Positions 62,545 to 64,000 of a stretch of 64,000 nt of DNA are shown here, piece after piece. Position 1 is the stretch's first letter; each line of letters opens with the position of its first letter. Where the stretch lies: assembly GCA_964520905.1 (NCBI GenBank), contig CAZFQL010000002.1:203472-267471 (forward strand), written 5' to 3'. A model generated the notes under the pieces. That model searched no databases. It saw only the letters and a list, made by a program, of their open reading frames with translations, and had not been told where the DNA came from. The DNA is from JAGVIE01 sp964520905 (GTDB taxonomy: Bacteria > Bacteroidota > Ignavibacteria > UBA10030 > SZUA-254). The position numbers and the translations under genes were made by a program.

Positions 62545-63963
62545 ATGAACAATTCACTCTTAACTAGACTTATCAAAAACGGGGAATCAGAATCTGTTGA
62601 GTTTGTTTCTCCATTAGTAAAAATGGAACGAATTGGTGAAATAGTTTGCTCGTTTCTAAATAAAAATGGTGGAACAATAATTTTAGGTGTAAGTGATAAT
62701 GGTAAGATAATAGGTATTAAAAATGTTCAAAAATATTTAGATCAAGTACGAAAACACCTTTTCGAAAAAATATCTCCTCGGTTTTCATACTCAATGGTTA
62801 AGTCACAAATTAATAATAAGGAAACAATACTAATAGATCTTCCCAAGGGGAACTCACAACCTTATTCCTATTCTGATCAGATATTCATTAGATCCCATCT
62901 ACATACCCGAGTTGCAACAGCTTCCGACATATCGCAGTTAATTGATCAACGACACCGCTTTAATTCAAGATGGGAATCTCTTCCAGCTCTAGGATTAGAT
63001 TTAAAAGATCTAGACAAGGAGGAAATTTTACGAGCGGCAAAAGAAGCTCGAGATGAACGACTATATGTATTTCCAAATCCTGGAAATCCCTCAAGTATCC
63101 TTGAAGAATTAAATCTGTCTCTGAATAGAATGTTATTGAACAGCGCTCTTGTTTTATTTGCTAACGATCCGACTAGGCGATTCCCACAAATTCGAATTAG
63201 AGCAGCACGGTTTAAAGGTATAGAGAAATCATCATTTATTGATAATCAAGTCTTTGAAGGTCATGCTTTTAATTTACTTAGAAAATCCGAAAAATTTTTA
63301 CGCTCATACATTCCTATTGAATCTGAGTTGCCCAAAAAAGGATTAAAACGGCAACAAAAACCTAGTTATCCATGGCTCGCTATTCGCGAAGCATTGATTA
63401 ATGCAATTATTCATCGTGATTATGAAGCTTTTGATGGGGGTTTATCAATTGAAATTTACGATGATCGGATCGAATTCTGGAATTCTGGAATGCTACCTAG
63501 TGGTATGACCATTCAAGATTTAAAGCAAAAACATCCCTCCAGGCCTCATAATCCGGACATAGCTCAAATTTTCTTTCTACGTGGCTTTATTGAACGTTAT
63601 GGAATCGGTACACAAAGTATAATCAATCAATGTCTCGAAGCTGGTTTACCTGAACCAGAATGGCGCGAGATTAGCGGCGGTATTTCACTTATCATTAGAT
63701 TGCAGAAAGTTTCAACGACTAAATCAATTTCTATCGAAATGAATAAACGCCAGATTAGTCTACTTAAGAAATATAAACCAGGTAATGAATTTACTCCTAG
63801 TGATTATTTTAGACTTGTTTCTAATCAAGTAAAAGAAAGAAGAGCTAGAACTGATTTAGTAGATTTAACCCGAGATGGTTTTTTATTAAGAAAAGGTCGT
63901 GGATCCTCCATAACATATGTAAGGACTAAAAAATCTTTACCTCGTGGCACTAGTCGGCACTAG
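62545..63963 (+). CDS. AlbA_2 (Schlafen-like) and GHKL ATPase domain protein with C-terminal HTH
   Basis: 472-aa protein. The N-terminal AlbA_2 domain (about 10-125) shows ESESVEFVSPL, GEIVCSFLNKNGGTIILGVSDNGKIIGI and QIFIRSHLHTRVATASDI. A middle region (about 170-265) leads to a GHKL-type ATP-binding domain (about 280-385) with IREALINAIIHRDYEAF, LSIEIYDDRIEFWNSGMLP and FIERYGIGTQSIINQCLEAG. The C-terminus looks like a winged helix (about 400-460). This layout is widespread in so-called RecG-like/ATP-binding regulators of uncertain role. The last residues, RGTSRH, and the TAG stop are encoded by the 10-bp tandem repeat, so the natural C-terminus may have been changed by it. It is coupled to the DUF4062 gene. 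Confidence 0.85.
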   Translation: MNNSLLTRLIKNGESESVEFVSPLVKMERIGEIVCSFLNKNGGTIILGVSDNGKIIGIKNVQKYLDQVRKHLFEKISPRFSYSMVKSQINNKETILIDLPKGNSQPYSYSDQIFIRSHLHTRVATASDISQLIDQRHRFNSRWESLPALGLDLKDLDKEEILRAAKEARDERLYVFPNPGNPSSILEELNLSLNRMLLNSALVLFANDPTRRFPQIRIRAARFKGIEKSSFIDNQVFEGHAFNLLRKSEKFLRSYIPIESELPKKGLKRQQKPSYPWLAIREALINAIIHRDYEAFDGGLSIEIYDDRIEFWNSGMLPSGMTIQDLKQKHPSRPHNPDIAQIFFLRGFIERYGIGTQSIINQCLEAGLPEPEWREISGGISLIIRLQKVSTTKSISIEMNKRQISLLKKYKPGNEFTPSDYFRLVSNQVKERRARTDLVDLTRDGFLLRKGRGSSITYVRTKKSLPRGTSRH

Positions 63964-64000
63964 TCGGCACTAGTCGGCACTAGTCGGCACTAGTCGGCAC
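63945..64000. repeat. 10-bp tandem repeat running off the window end
   Basis: GGCAC followed by exact copies of TAGTCGGCAC to the last base: five full units plus a leading half. It overlaps the final five codons of the AlbA/GHKL gene and supplies its stop codon. The array may continue outside the window. Exact identity of all units suggests recent expansion or an assembly artefact at a contig end. Confidence 0.9.

Noticed and set aside
63945..64000. CRISPR array
   Set aside because: Units are 10 bp and contiguous without spacers; it is a plain tandem repeat.

Overview
This window looks like chromosome from a Gram-negative bacterium of the Bacteroidota/Chlorobiota (FCB) superphylum, most like Ignavibacteria-type lineages. 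Pointers are a secreted subtilase with a type IX-secretion-style C-terminal domain (NTPNPFNPST ... NGVYFYRL), a second exported protein with a related FlgD/T9SS-like module, outer-membrane barrel proteins, an 11-gene nuo operon without nuoEFG, and type IV pilins with the unusual leader MGQQQLLL. The phylum assignment is inference; no rRNA or tRNA gene was recognised in the window.

Layout. 1-2811 (minus): a truncated outer-membrane protein and an OmpR-type response regulator/histidine kinase pair. 2921-13457 (minus): respiratory complex I, nuoABCDHIJKLMN. 13563-13674 (plus): a small RNA gene with a near-consensus promoter, a closed helix, a C-rich loop and a U tract, divergent from nuoA. 13697-17432 (minus): a frameshifted asparagine-synthetase-like pseudogene, a PduO-type cobalamin adenosyltransferase and an M20 peptidase. 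17618-29163 (plus): a haem cluster (ccsA/hemX-like, hemA, C, D, E, H, G, then terC, an alpha/beta hydrolase, hemB and an SDR epimerase); hemL lies apart at 34940. 29278-34208 (minus): two large exported proteins. 36281-50259 (minus): a lipoprotein and a type IV pilus locus in three apparent transcription units (twin pilins behind a sigma-54-like promoter; pilC-pilB-minor pilins; pilT-pilMN-pilO-secretin-lipoprotein). 50485-51873 (minus): dihydropyrimidinase. 52006-59438 (plus): murA, a dolichol-phosphate-mannose-synthase-like GT2, two tandem TMTC-like membrane/TPR proteins and a GT39-like enzyme. 59580-61920 (plus): enolase and a porin-like protein. 61958-63963 (plus): a tightly coupled DUF4062 / AlbA-GHKL gene pair whose 3' end runs into a 10-bp tandem repeat at the window edge.

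How the genes work together. The haem genes cover glutamyl-tRNA to protohaem except coproporphyrinogen oxidase, which must be elsewhere. Complex I lacks its NADH module and so may take electrons from another donor. The pilus locus has motor, platform, alignment proteins, secretin and pilins, but no prepilin peptidase and no recognisable PilP. The 53-59 kb block reads as a polyprenol-sugar protein glycosylation module that could act on exported proteins.

The least explained items are the small RNA with a CCUCC loop (13598-13674), the sigma-54/twin-pilin arrangement, the bacterial TMTC-like pair and the DUF4062/AlbA-GHKL pair. All promoter, terminator and RNA-fold statements come from reading the sequence by eye; no search or folding program was run.
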